DNA of 46,387 nt from Fidelibacterota bacterium (GTDB taxonomy: Bacteria > Fidelibacterota > Marinisomatia > Marinisomatales > UBA1611), in the NCBI GenBank assembly GCA_018658715.1, contig JABHUQ010000028.1:69663-116049 (forward strand). The letters are read 5' to 3'. Both the position numbers and the translations under genes were made by a program. The notes under the pieces were generated by a model. That model did no database searches, had not been told where the DNA came from, and was given only the letters and a program-made list of their open reading frames with translations. Below, one piece after another: positions 36,079 through 44,360 of the stretch; position 1 is the first letter of the stretch; the number at the start of each line of letters is the position of its first letter.

Positions 36079-36269
36079 TAAAAACAACCACGGAAGGAAT
36101 CAAATGCAAAATACGGAATTATAATATAAATAATAGAATCACGTATTAAATAAAATAGCGTAAATAGTAGGAGGACTTTAATCCCTTTTTCTTTTAGCAG
36201 ATTATTAAATCCACCTTTTCGATATAATTCAAGCCAAGACTGTATAAAGTCCGGTCTATAAAATGACAT
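36078..36269 (-). CDS. 63-residue membrane protein coupled to comM
   Basis: A short protein with a basic, aromatic head (MSFYRPDFIQSWLELYRKGG), a Lys-rich segment and one long hydrophobic span (about 30-54, IKVLLLFTLFYLIRDSIIYI). Its stop codon shares a base with the comM start (TAATG), and its ATG lies 2 bases after the exported-protein gene, so it is placed as a real cotranscribed gene. A 63-codon frame with a membrane span between two coupled genes is unlikely by chance, but I know no family for it. Confidence 0.6.
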   Translation of the reverse strand: MSFYRPDFIQSWLELYRKGGFNNLLKEKGIKVLLLFTLFYLIRDSIIYIIIPYFAFDSFRGCF

Positions 36270-36271
36270 AA

Positions 36272-36712
36272 TTATTGATTACCAGGCTTAATCTTTCCGT
36301 ATTTAAGGTTTTCATATTTTTCCCACAATGTTTCACCAGAAGCTTGTTGAAAACGATAAGCAAATTCTAATGCTTCATAAAATGGCTTATTCGCAAATTC
36401 CCCGTGTGAGTAATATTCATCTATCCACTTCACAAATTGTTTTAAGTCTATTGATTCAAGTTTATCAAATATTCCATATGCTAATTCTGCGCGATTATCA
36501 TAATACCATTTAGAAACTCCACCATATCCTACTTCAGTTTTTAATTGAGTATCCGTCTCGTATACCTGCACTAAATATGAAAATAAAAACATTTCTTTTT
36601 CTTCTATTGTTAAGGCTTTCCAATAAGCTACAGCTGGTGATAATGGTGGATCATCTGCCTGTGCCTGTACTCCAACGAATATGATGAAGAATAATAGAAT
36701 AAATCTTTTCAT
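36272..36712 (-). CDS. Small exported alpha-helical protein, unknown
   Basis: 146 residues. The signal peptide MKRFILLFFIIFVGVQAQA is likely cut before DDPPLSPAVAYW. The mature part is helical with many Trp, Tyr and Phe (LTIEEKEMFLFSYLVQVYET, FDKLESIDLKQFVKWIDEYY, FYEALEFAYRFQQASGETLW), suggesting a small periplasmic helical bundle. An AAGAAAGG ribosome-binding site precedes the ATG. It is the first gene after an 87-base gap and probably begins the transcript through comM and the dehydrogenase. Not recognised. Confidence 0.7.
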   Translation of the reverse strand: MKRFILLFFIIFVGVQAQADDPPLSPAVAYWKALTIEEKEMFLFSYLVQVYETDTQLKTEVGYGGVSKWYYDNRAELAYGIFDKLESIDLKQFVKWIDEYYSHGEFANKPFYEALEFAYRFQQASGETLWEKYENLKYGKIKPGNQ

Positions 36713-36725
36713 GCTAATGCCTTTC

Positions 36726-36740
36726 TTAAGATTGTCTTAA
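36726..36740. promoter_or_regulatory. Short perfect dyad upstream of the small exported gene
   Basis: TTAAGA, three bases, TCTTAA: a perfect 6-bp inverted repeat 14-28 bases before the ATG of the 146-residue gene, in an otherwise empty 87-base gap. It could be an operator half-site pair or chance in AT-rich DNA. Confidence 0.2.
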
Positions 36741-36799
36741 TTACGAAGATAAACTTGCCCTAAACATACATCTTTCAATGAATTTGAACAATATGTGTT

Positions 36800-38704
36800 T
36801 CAAGAAGGTGGATCGACCCAATCACCGTTATCCTTTATGAGTTGAATTAGAGAATCGACCGCTTCTCCTGATTGTAAATTGGCTTTGATAATATCTTGGC
36901 CTTTATAAAGGCTAATCTTTTCTTTTCCAGTACCTACATAGCCATAATCGGCATCAGCCATTTCTCCAGGTCCATTCACAATACATCCCATGATTCCAAT
37001 TTTAACACCTTTAAGATGGGAAGTTCTCTCTCTAATGTTCGCTGTAACAGATTGTAGGTCAAATAATGTTCTTCCGCACGATGGACATGAAATATATTCA
37101 GTTTTTGAAATACGAACGCGAGCTGCTTGAAGTAAACCAAATAATGTCTGATTTATATGTTTAATACGTTTATCGCCAAACGTCATAATACCATCTCCAA
37201 AGCCATCAATGAAAAGTCCGCCAAAATCAGTAGATAAATAACATTGTAACTCATCAGGAGTTAATTCAGAAGAGTCAATAGAATAAATAATCGGAATTTG
37301 AAGATTATATTTCATTAATTTTATTCCAATTTCTCTAAGTTTAATCAATATTTGCTCAGAGCCAGTCTGAATTACGAGAACGGTTGGAATAGATAAGTCT
37401 GCTAATCCTGTTAGATTGCAATCTGAATTAATTTTCAGGAAATTCAAATCAGGATGAAATGAAGCATTTAAATCTGATATAGAATTAAACATTGGATAAA
37501 TGTATTTATGGTTTCCAGCATGATTCTTATCTTGAATAATTCCAATTGTATCAGGTAAATCAATTGAAATAGTTTGCTCTCCTAAATATAGATAATCTGG
37601 AACTGTGTCTGAAAGTGTCCATTTGTCAATTGTGGAATTATATTGAAGTCCAATTTTGTTTAATGTCTCATAGGATATATTAGGGATCTTCGATAAATCT
37701 GACATAACAACAGGTACCTGGCTTCCGCCAATATTTAATATGGTTTTCGATTCTCTACGCTGATGAAAAAATGGATCATATGGAAGAATAATTTTTGTAC
37801 TATCGCCACGTATATTACTTTTCAAAGAATCAAATCGATTCACTAATAATCTGGCTACAGGTAATTCATTTTCTGGTTCTTCTGTTAAAGAAACACGAAT
37901 TGTATCACCCAGCCCATCAGCTAATAAAGTTCCAATACCAACAGAAGATTTAATACGACCATCTTCCCCTTCGCCTGCTTCTGTTACTCCTAAATGTAAA
38001 GGGTAATTCATGCCATTCCCCATCATTTTCGAAACTAATAATCGATACGCTTGAATCATTATATGTGTGTTGCTTGCTTTCATGGAAAAAACAATATTGT
38101 GAAAATTTTCATCTATACACATACGTGTAAATTCCAAGGCAGATTCTACCATCCCTAAAGGAGTGTCTCCATAACGACTCAAAATTCTATCTGATAATGA
38201 ACCATGATTCGTCCCAATTCGAAGTGCAGTTCCATTCGTTTTACAAATTCGAATTAAAGGTAAAAACCGTTCTCGAATACGCTCTAATTCTTCGGTGTAG
38301 GATTGATCAGTGTACTCAATCTTTTGAAATTGTTTTCGATCTGCATAATTCCCAGGATTTATTCTTACTTTTTCCACAATTTCCGCCGCAATTAAAGCAG
38401 CGTTAGGTGTGAAATGAATATCAGCAATAATGGGTGTAGAAAATCCTAAATCTCTAATACCCTTCTTAATATATTTCAAATTTTCTGCTTCTTTTATGCT
38501 TGGAGCTGTTAGTCGTACTAATTCTGCACCTGCTTCAATCATGCGAATAGATTGAGCAATCGATTCATCCGTATCCATTGTATCCGTAGTTGTCATGGAT
38601 TGAATTCGAATTGGGTTATTTCCACCTAACCCAATTTCTCCAATTTTGACTTCACATGTGTCAAAACGCGAATAATGGAACATATTATTGGAATACTTTT
38701 GCAT
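36800..38704 (-). CDS. ispG: 4-hydroxy-3-methylbut-2-en-1-yl diphosphate synthase, long inserted type
   Basis: Converts methylerythritol cyclodiphosphate to HMBPP in the MEP isoprenoid pathway, using a 4Fe-4S cluster. 634 residues from the ATG at 38702-38704, one base after the previous stop; proteobacterial IspG has about 370. The TIM barrel is seen in LGGNNPIRIQSMTTTDTMDT, ADIHFTPNAALIAAE, VRINPGNY and LHLGVTEAGEGEDGRIKSS. A large insert of about 250 residues (roughly 290-540) separates it from the Fe-S domain with CPSCGRTLFDLQ and GIMGCIVNGPGEMADADYG. This three-domain form is known from Bacteroidota, Chlamydiae and plants. Confidence 0.96.
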   Translation of the reverse strand: MQKYSNNMFHYSRFDTCEVKIGEIGLGGNNPIRIQSMTTTDTMDTDESIAQSIRMIEAGAELVRLTAPSIKEAENLKYIKKGIRDLGFSTPIIADIHFTPNAALIAAEIVEKVRINPGNYADRKQFQKIEYTDQSYTEELERIRERFLPLIRICKTNGTALRIGTNHGSLSDRILSRYGDTPLGMVESALEFTRMCIDENFHNIVFSMKASNTHIMIQAYRLLVSKMMGNGMNYPLHLGVTEAGEGEDGRIKSSVGIGTLLADGLGDTIRVSLTEEPENELPVARLLVNRFDSLKSNIRGDSTKIILPYDPFFHQRRESKTILNIGGSQVPVVMSDLSKIPNISYETLNKIGLQYNSTIDKWTLSDTVPDYLYLGEQTISIDLPDTIGIIQDKNHAGNHKYIYPMFNSISDLNASFHPDLNFLKINSDCNLTGLADLSIPTVLVIQTGSEQILIKLREIGIKLMKYNLQIPIIYSIDSSELTPDELQCYLSTDFGGLFIDGFGDGIMTFGDKRIKHINQTLFGLLQAARVRISKTEYISCPSCGRTLFDLQSVTANIRERTSHLKGVKIGIMGCIVNGPGEMADADYGYVGTGKEKISLYKGQDIIKANLQSGEAVDSLIQLIKDNGDWVDPPS

Positions 38705-38705
38705 A

Positions 38706-39824
38706 TTATCGAGTGAAAGGTGTTTGTATATATTTTTTAGCAATACTCATTGATGCAGAGAAATTATTCAATTCTATACATGTGTTATAGAAAGAAATCG
38801 CTTCATTCCGCCTATTCTTCAAATCATATATTTTCCCTGCATGCAATAGGGCATTTCCTAAAATGATATCTAATTCTGCATCGTAATCATTAGTAACCAT
38901 TAAAGCATACTCTAAGGATGTATCCAAATCGCCAAATTCATACTCAAATAGGGCCTTTTCATATAAAGCATAGGGTTTATACCAAGATAATTGTCTTGGG
39001 GTTAGCACTGATTCCATTTGCTTATTTTTAGAAAGAATAAATATTGATTCATTTTTATTCCCCGTCCGGATTACACTTTCCAAATGTAGGAGATAAAAGT
39101 AATAATTATTTGGAAATGCTTCAACCAAATCTGTGGTGTGCTTTAAAGCCCATGAAGGTTGGTTTTCAACCCATAAATATAAAAATGATAAAATACCTTT
39201 TGCTTCTATCCATGCCCAAGAGCTTTGTTCGGCAGCTTCTTCCATTTTATTTAACCCAGCTGAGATAGATGGATTTAGGCCATAAACATCAATAAGCCAC
39301 TGAATGAAACTTGAACTAATACCGCCATAATATTCTACAATTCCAAATGGAAGTAACGCATCTTTTAGATCTGGATTCTGCTTGTATGCATCTTCAATTA
39401 GTGAAAAACCACTATAAGCACGTATAAGAGTTTGTATCCAATTTTTTTCGCCTAAACTTATTCTGGCTGACAATCCTTTCGCTGAGCCAAAATATAATTG
39501 ATAAATAGGATCGTCCGAATGACGTTCGACCATAGATTCATAAATAGGGATTACTTTTGATATATATAATTCCAATGTATCCGTACTTGCTTCTGTTGTT
39601 GAATTTGCCTGCGTTTTTATCCATTTAGCTGCGGCCCATACTAAAGGCGCTCCAGGATTATCTGGATAATGGTCCTTAACCAGATTCGTATAATGAATGG
39701 CTGTGTCATATTCATAGTTATACATGGCTTGGACACCGAGTTTAAGAGTATCATCGCCAGAATATGTTTGACAGAATGCAAGACTACTTACTGATAATGT
39801 AAGTAGAAGAATTACTTTGGACAT
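38706..39824 (-). CDS. Exported TPR-like protein
   Basis: 372 residues. The signal peptide MSKVILLLTLSVSSLAFCQ is followed by helical repeats: LGVQAMYNYEYDTAIHYTNLVKDHYPDNPG near the N-terminus (in two helices), a conserved-looking middle GIVEYYGGISSSFIQWLIDVYGLNPS, and C-terminal TPR units (EKALFEYEFGDLDTSLEYAL, YDLKNRRNEAISFYNTCIEL). It resembles periplasmic TPR scaffolds of unknown role in FCB bacteria. It lies between the Lys-rich TPR gene and ispG with near-zero spacing, though no link to isoprenoids is evident. Confidence 0.75.
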   Translation of the reverse strand: MSKVILLLTLSVSSLAFCQTYSGDDTLKLGVQAMYNYEYDTAIHYTNLVKDHYPDNPGAPLVWAAAKWIKTQANSTTEASTDTLELYISKVIPIYESMVERHSDDPIYQLYFGSAKGLSARISLGEKNWIQTLIRAYSGFSLIEDAYKQNPDLKDALLPFGIVEYYGGISSSFIQWLIDVYGLNPSISAGLNKMEEAAEQSSWAWIEAKGILSFLYLWVENQPSWALKHTTDLVEAFPNNYYFYLLHLESVIRTGNKNESIFILSKNKQMESVLTPRQLSWYKPYALYEKALFEYEFGDLDTSLEYALMVTNDYDAELDIILGNALLHAGKIYDLKNRRNEAISFYNTCIELNNFSASMSIAKKYIQTPFTR

Positions 39825-39844
39825 AGTTATAAATCAAAGTCTAA

Positions 39845-41407
39845 TCAACGTGCGCTTAAAACAAGCCAACTTTTAGCTTCATTATTTTCTGGGTCTATTT
39901 CCAGCGTACGTTGCCAAGACGCTTTCGCCAATTGTTTTTCATTCATTTTCCAATATGTAACACCCATACCTAAATACCCATTCGCATCATTTGGGCGCAA
40001 TTCCAATACTTCTTGATAGGCTGATAATGATTCTTTATACATTCTTTTCTCACGATAGTATTTTCCCAATGTTGCCATAGCGCCAGGCAACCACTCATGT
40101 GAATTCGTGTTCACAGATAATGCATTTTGAAAAGATCGTCTTCCAAGTGCAGGGTTTCCTAGACGATTATTCTCAACAGCTAACACATAATACGTTTGGG
40201 GTAATAAATTTCTAACAAGTGCATTATTAGGGGCATATACTAATAAATCTTCCCATGCGGCAGCAGCTCTTCCCCATTCTTTTGCATTAAAATAACTTAA
40301 CCCTTGCATATAACGAGCATGCTGATCTTCAGGATTGACATAGACAACATCACTATAAGATAATGCTGCATATACATATTTCCCTTGTTCGAAATATAGA
40401 TTCGCAAGTGCTACATGAGATTCTTTTTCTTTTGCATTTAATTTAATTGAACGTTGGTAGTTGGACTTTGCATCATCGTAATTGCCCATTTTTTCCTGTG
40501 CTTTTCCTGCTAGGAAAACAAACCCATTATGTGTTGGGAATTTTTCCTGTGCATCTTGAGCTAAATGCAAAGCTTCTGCATAATTGCCTTGATTTAGTCT
40601 GTCTCGAATAATATTTAATTTATTTGCAGGACCATCAGGATTTTTTTGTGATGATTTTAATAAGACACCTTTACTGAAAGCACGCTCTTCTTGTGTTTGC
40701 CCAAACAAGGACATTGTTTCGATGGTTGCCTTATGGTTCGAATCTAAATCTAATGCTTCATCAAAGGACCATTGTGCTTTTTGATATTCGCCTATAGTTG
40801 CATAAAGTGCTCCAAGAAAATAATGAGCATCAGGGTTTTGGGGATATCGAGTAATTTGAGTCAAATAAACATCTTTAGCACTTTCAAAATCTCTCTTTGA
40901 TTCATAATGCAACCCTAATCGACGTTGTACTTGAATATTGTTTGGATTGCGTTGCGCTTCTGACTCATATTCTTTTGTACTGAAGAATGGACGAGATTCA
41001 ATAGCAATAACTTTTTTCTTAGACTCATCAGTATAAAGATAGCGTGTTGCACGAGCTAATTCTTTATTGCTTGCTTCTAATTGACCTGTTAAAGAATATA
41101 ATTCATCCGCCATTGCAACTGTATTAATACTATTAGTTGGTTTAGATGCGGATTTATTCTTCTTTGAAGATTTCTTTTTAGAAGAAGATTTCTTTTTTCT
41201 AGCTGACTTTTTCTTCTTTTTGCTAGCTGATTTTTTCTTCTTTGAAGATTTCTTTTTGGAAGAAGATTTTTTCTTTTTCTTCTTCTTTTTCTTAGACTGG
41301 GCTAATACAGTTGACGTGTGTCCAGTTGCGCCAGGGATAGGCACTATTCCCAGAAGTAGAAGACTAATTAGTATTCTAGATATGAATTTTATGATAGAAT
41401 GTTTCAT
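39845..41407 (-). CDS. Exported TPR protein with Lys/Ser-rich tract
   Basis: 520 residues from the ATG at 41405-41407. The signal peptide MKHSIIKFISRILISLLLLG runs to about 36. Then a remarkable segment of about 58 residues is almost only Lys and Ser with a few Ala and Arg (KKKKSSSKKKSSKKKKSASK type), partly a 26-residue tandem duplication. The rest is at least eight TPRs, for example YESKRDFESAKDVYLTQITRY, ALYATIGEYQKAQWSFDEAL, KMGNYDDAKSNYQRSIKLN, MYKESLSAYQEVLELRPNDA. The basic tract, just outside the inner membrane, could bind LPS, teichoic-like polymers, peptidoglycan or DNA. Function unknown. Confidence 0.78.
   Translation of the reverse strand: MKHSIIKFISRILISLLLLGIVPIPGATGHTSTVLAQSKKKKKKKKKSSSKKKSSKKKKSASKKKKKSARKKKSSSKKKSSKKNKSASKPTNSINTVAMADELYSLTGQLEASNKELARATRYLYTDESKKKVIAIESRPFFSTKEYESEAQRNPNNIQVQRRLGLHYESKRDFESAKDVYLTQITRYPQNPDAHYFLGALYATIGEYQKAQWSFDEALDLDSNHKATIETMSLFGQTQEERAFSKGVLLKSSQKNPDGPANKLNIIRDRLNQGNYAEALHLAQDAQEKFPTHNGFVFLAGKAQEKMGNYDDAKSNYQRSIKLNAKEKESHVALANLYFEQGKYVYAALSYSDVVYVNPEDQHARYMQGLSYFNAKEWGRAAAAWEDLLVYAPNNALVRNLLPQTYYVLAVENNRLGNPALGRRSFQNALSVNTNSHEWLPGAMATLGKYYREKRMYKESLSAYQEVLELRPNDANGYLGMGVTYWKMNEKQLAKASWQRTLEIDPENNEAKSWLVLSAR
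41161..41270 (-). repeat. 78-bp tandem duplication in the Lys/Ser tract
   Basis: The segments starting at 41161 and 41239 are near identical over at least 31 bases (one difference), a period of 78 bases or 26 codons. Smaller AAG/TCT-type repeats lie around them. The reading frame is kept, so copy number could vary without frameshift. Confidence 0.75.
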
Positions 41408-41452
41408 CGGATTACAATGGAATTTACTAAAAGCCAAGAAAATCCCAAGAAT

Positions 41453-42169
41453 TTATTTAGGAAGCTTTAAAACGGTGTATTCGCTTAAAATAAGATCATC
41501 CACGTGACCTGAAAGGCCCGTATTTTCATCATAATAATGCATATGTGAATTTGTAGTATGGTGTGTAAATATAGCATGATGTTTTGTGGAATAAAATCCT
41601 AATATTTTAGCTTCTGTCTTTTCATCGGTTTGATTCCAAGATTTATTCATGTGATCATTATGAGATCCATCTAAACCTGGATCACTAATAATATGCCATT
41701 TTACTTTAGAAAAAATACCTTCTAATATAAATGGAAACGGTTCTTCTAGCTTGATATTATTATTGTTTGCCATTTCATAAATATAATCATCTAATGATTT
41801 GCCTATTTTTTTACCATTAAACGGAATCTCAATCCATTCATCAATTTTGGCAGTAACTAATAATAGACCCTTCTCATTTTCTGCATTATTTGAGACGGTT
41901 ACTTCTCCCTGTTTGTCGGCTCGAGTAAGTATTACCTTAGAATCCCATAAAAGGATTTCACCATCTAATCCTTCTAAAGCACCTACACCATAAATATGAT
42001 TATCCCTAACAGCATCCGCTATGTGAATTATTCCTTCCCTAACTCCATTATGCATAATATCACGTAATGCACCATGAATTTGAATATTGTAATTAGTTTT
42101 ATTGTTTTCGCATCCAATCATTATTAAGCCACTTAAAAGTAGCATTCCCTTTATCATTAATATTTTCAT
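41453..42169 (-). CDS. Alpha-acetolactate decarboxylase-like lipoprotein
   Basis: 238 residues. The lipoprotein signal MKILMIKGMLLLSGLIMIGC is followed by a domain matching BudA/AlsD: IQIHGALRDIMHNG, then GVGALEGLDGEILLWDSK (like GxGTFxxLDGE), a second half with FSKVKWHIISDPG, and the zinc site SHMHYYDENTGLSGHVDDL. His209, His211 and His222 keep the H-x-H-x10-H spacing of the Zn ligands in acetolactate decarboxylase. The Arg found in the FSxVKTR region of active enzymes is replaced here by WH. True enzymes make acetoin from acetolactate; an envelope lipoprotein form next to metal genes suggests a different substrate or role. Confidence 0.78.
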   Translation of the reverse strand: MKILMIKGMLLLSGLIMIGCENNKTNYNIQIHGALRDIMHNGVREGIIHIADAVRDNHIYGVGALEGLDGEILLWDSKVILTRADKQGEVTVSNNAENEKGLLLVTAKIDEWIEIPFNGKKIGKSLDDYIYEMANNNNIKLEEPFPFILEGIFSKVKWHIISDPGLDGSHNDHMNKSWNQTDEKTEAKILGFYSTKHHAIFTHHTTNSHMHYYDENTGLSGHVDDLILSEYTVLKLPK

Positions 42170-42171
42170 CC

Positions 42172-42185
42172 AACTTATATAAGTT
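42172..42185. promoter_or_regulatory. 14-bp perfect palindrome at the acetolactate-decarboxylase-like leader
   Basis: AACTTATATAAGTT, a perfect palindrome in the 21-base gap between the CDF gene stop and the next ATG. It covers the place of the ribosome-binding site. It might be an operator or RNA hairpin; chance is possible in AT-rich DNA. Confidence 0.25.
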
Positions 42186-42190
42186 ATTTC

Positions 42191-42823
42191 TCAACAGCTA
42201 TCACAACACTCATTTGGATTATTCGCTTTTTCAAATGCTTCTTTTCCTTCACGAAATGCAAGACCTGAAATAATAAGAGATCCTATAGCATCAATTCTAC
42301 CAATGTTAAATAGCTCATATCCAATACTGGAAATTAATAATACTGCTGATAGTTGCATACAAGCTCTAGTGCAATTTGCATCAGCAAGAATAGCATTAGA
42401 ATTTAGTGCTTTACCTACAATTCTTTTTTCTCTAACAAGCCACCACATTACGCCCAAAGACAATCCTGAAATAACAACACCCCATAATGTTGTTTCGGGG
42501 TGAGCATTAATCCATAAATTATAAGACGATGTTATAACTAGACCAGTGGTGAGTAGATAAAAAGAAAAACCAGTTATTTTCAATGAACGTTTTTCAAATT
42601 TATCAAGGGGATCATTCCCATTTTTTTGTATCCGTAGTACCATATGCCAAATACCCACTCCGGAAATCACTTCAACAAAGGAATCTAATCCAAAACCAAA
42701 TAAGGCCAATGTTTCATCTGTTAGTCCAAAATAGACAGCAACCAATCCTTCTAGTAGATTATACGCAACCGTTACAATCGCTAACACGATTGCAAATTTT
42801 AAATAGACTTCTTTTGATTTCAT
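42191..42823 (-). CDS. CDF-superfamily cation transporter lacking the cytoplasmic domain
   Basis: 210 residues from the ATG at 42821-42823 (a TTG three codons earlier is possible). About six membrane spans. The metal site of helix 2 is seen as FGLDSFVEVISG (DxxxE in place of DxxxD). The helix 5 region reads ILADANCTRACMQLS, typical of a short cation-transporter branch with Asp and Cys rather than the HxxxD of YiiP. The usual C-terminal cytoplasmic metal domain is missing; instead the protein ends in NECCDSC, a likely metal-binding tail. The substrate is probably a soft or transition metal; unproven. Confidence 0.82.
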   Translation of the reverse strand: MKSKEVYLKFAIVLAIVTVAYNLLEGLVAVYFGLTDETLALFGFGLDSFVEVISGVGIWHMVLRIQKNGNDPLDKFEKRSLKITGFSFYLLTTGLVITSSYNLWINAHPETTLWGVVISGLSLGVMWWLVREKRIVGKALNSNAILADANCTRACMQLSAVLLISSIGYELFNIGRIDAIGSLIISGLAFREGKEAFEKANNPNECCDSC

Positions 42824-42836
42824 AACTTCCAACTAT

Positions 42837-43421
42837 TTATCGTATTCGCTTTAATTGGATATAATCACCCATTGTTTCAAGATTTATTGTCACAGTTTCA
42901 TTATTTCTATTTCGCCAGAACCAGCCATGATATCCATTAAATTCAGCCACTAGTTTACCTTTATCAGAACTAACCATCTTGCCTTTTTTATATGTGATTG
43001 ATTTATGTGTTCCCTTGTATCCATCACCATGTAGATTGAAATTCAAACTTCCATCAGTGGCTGTCCATTGAAATTGAGCACTCGCTCCTTTTCTCATTTC
43101 TAATTTTATCTCAATAGCTTCATTGGGTGCTATTTTAACAGCTATTCGATCATGATTCTTAGTCAATTCTAATTTCTGTTCACTTTTACCCATGCCTATT
43201 GTTTCTTCTTCAATGGCTTCTTTATTTAGATTAGTCTTTATATTCCCCATTTTCTTTAACCCTAAAGTTTCACCAATGCTAGTCGGATCATAGCCAAATT
43301 CTGCCGGCAAAATAATGGTGAATAATAAAACTATTGCTACTCCAAAAGCAATTATTGTGGACTTTAAGAGTTGTCCAGATGTGGGAAGATCATTTTCTGA
43401 TGGTTCTTGAGCATTAAACAT
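42837..43421 (-). CDS. Single-pass membrane-anchored protein of metal cluster
   Basis: 194 residues from the ATG at 43419-43421 with AGGAAA upstream; the longer frame lacks support. A polar head (MFNAQEPSENDLPTSGQ) is followed by one span (LLKSTIIAFGVAIVLLFTII) and a conserved-looking PAEFGYDPTSIGETLGLKKMG. Then a beta domain follows with KIAPNEAIEIKLEMRKGASAQ, FNLHGDG and GYHGWFWRNRNNETVTINLE. I recall proteins of this shape annotated 'transmembrane anchor protein' next to HupE/UreJ genes. The C-terminal domain would sit in the periplasm and may serve the neighbouring permease. Confidence 0.75.
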   Translation of the reverse strand: MFNAQEPSENDLPTSGQLLKSTIIAFGVAIVLLFTIILPAEFGYDPTSIGETLGLKKMGNIKTNLNKEAIEEETIGMGKSEQKLELTKNHDRIAVKIAPNEAIEIKLEMRKGASAQFQWTATDGSLNFNLHGDGYKGTHKSITYKKGKMVSSDKGKLVAEFNGYHGWFWRNRNNETVTINLETMGDYIQLKRIR

Positions 43422-43432
43422 ATAATTTCCTA

Positions 43433-44101
43433 TTAAGAGTTGAAATATCCAAATAATTGAATTCCAGTTAAAATAAAGCCGCACGTCATTAAAATGACAT
43501 TTACAATATAAGCATGAGAAATAAAACTCCCTTTTTTTCTCCAGTAACTTATCAATATGAGAATGGTTGATAAGGCTAATAATTGACCTATTTCTACACC
43601 AAGATTAAAAGCAATTAGATTAGCAAATAATCCATTTACGTCAAGTTCAAATTCAATGATTTTCGCTGCCAATCCGAATCCATGAAATAGCCCAAATACT
43701 AGTGTTGATATTTTCGTATTAGGCTGAAAGCCAAACCATTGGTGAAAAGCACCCAAATTATCTAATGCCTTATAAACAACAGATAATCCAATGATGGCAT
43801 CGATTAAATATGCATTTACATGAATATCAGCAAATACGCCCAGTAATAATGTGGATGAATGTCCAAATGCAAATAGACTAACATAAATTCCAATATCTTT
43901 CAATTTATATAGAAAGAAAATGACTCCAATTAAAAAGAGCAAATGGTCATATCCAGTTACCATATGTTTTGCACCTAAATACATAAATGGGATAAAATGA
44001 GTTCCACTGATTTCTTGAATATAACCGGCATCTCCTGTTGTAACACCATGGGCAGAAAGAATGATAGGGAAGATTGTAATTACCCAAATTATTTTGATCA
44101 T
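43433..44101 (-). CDS. HupE/UreJ-like membrane protein
   Basis: 222 residues from the ATG at 44099-44101, preceded by GAGGG at good distance and starting a signal-like MIKIIWVITIFPIILSAHG; longer starts to 44137 exist. Six or so spans carry the family's metal-site motifs: VTGYDHLLFLIGVIFFL, FAFGHSSTLLLG and LVFGLFHGFGLA. HupE/UreJ proteins are nickel or cobalt permeases in some bacteria; this HupE/UreJ_2 branch is often found in other metal clusters. It lies 11 bases before the anchored protein, with which it is probably coupled. Confidence 0.87.
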   Translation of the reverse strand: MIKIIWVITIFPIILSAHGVTTGDAGYIQEISGTHFIPFMYLGAKHMVTGYDHLLFLIGVIFFLYKLKDIGIYVSLFAFGHSSTLLLGVFADIHVNAYLIDAIIGLSVVYKALDNLGAFHQWFGFQPNTKISTLVFGLFHGFGLAAKIIEFELDVNGLFANLIAFNLGVEIGQLLALSTILILISYWRKKGSFISHAYIVNVILMTCGFILTGIQLFGYFNS

Positions 44102-44152
44102 TGTTGCCCTCATTATATTTCTTTTATATTTATTCATTCATTAATGTTATTT

Positions 44153-44180
44153 CAATATGGTAGTACTCATATTGGCCAAT
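44153..44180. promoter_or_regulatory. Compound inverted repeat upstream of hupE-like gene
   Basis: CAATATG and CATATTG are perfect 7-bp arms with an 8-base spacer (44153-44174); the right arm runs into a second palindrome, ATTGGCCAAT (44171-44180). Both lie 50-80 bases before the preferred hupE start, in the only long gap of the island, the place expected for a metal-sensor operator. No consensus is recognised. Confidence 0.3.
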
Positions 44181-44264
44181 TTACTTTAATTATATTTATC
44201 TAATTTAGAATCATTCAGGCTAATCGCCGAATAATTCATTTCTGAACTTTAATCATACATTGGA

Positions 44265-44330
44265 CTACAGTAAAATATATTGTTTATTACAATTTAAACT
44301 AATTTTTACCGCACAGCCTTGACAAGTCAT
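44265..44330 (-). pseudogene. Relic of an HMA metal-binding domain (or CxxC micro-ORF)
   Basis: A 21-codon frame reads MTCQGCAVKISLNCNK and ends at TAG. MTCQGC is exactly the metal-binding loop of heavy-metal-associated domains, but the rest of the 65-residue fold is missing and a stop lies just upstream. It is most likely the trace of a decayed second HMA gene next to the intact one; a functional micro-peptide cannot be excluded. Confidence 0.35.
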
Positions 44331-44360
44331 ACTCTTTTACTGTAAAGACATGGTTTAAGA

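Noticed and set aside
41157-41300. CRISPR-like or microsatellite array
   Set aside because: The repetition is in-frame coding low complexity with a 78-bp period, no spacers and no cas genes.
41220-41507. Phe-rich plus-strand frame
   Set aside because: Antisense reading of the Lys/Ser tract (AAG/AAA gives CTT/TTT).
44310-44345. MerR-type promoter around TTGACA on the plus strand
   Set aside because: TTGACA is present, but there is no properly spaced -10 or dyad between, and no plus-strand gene follows.
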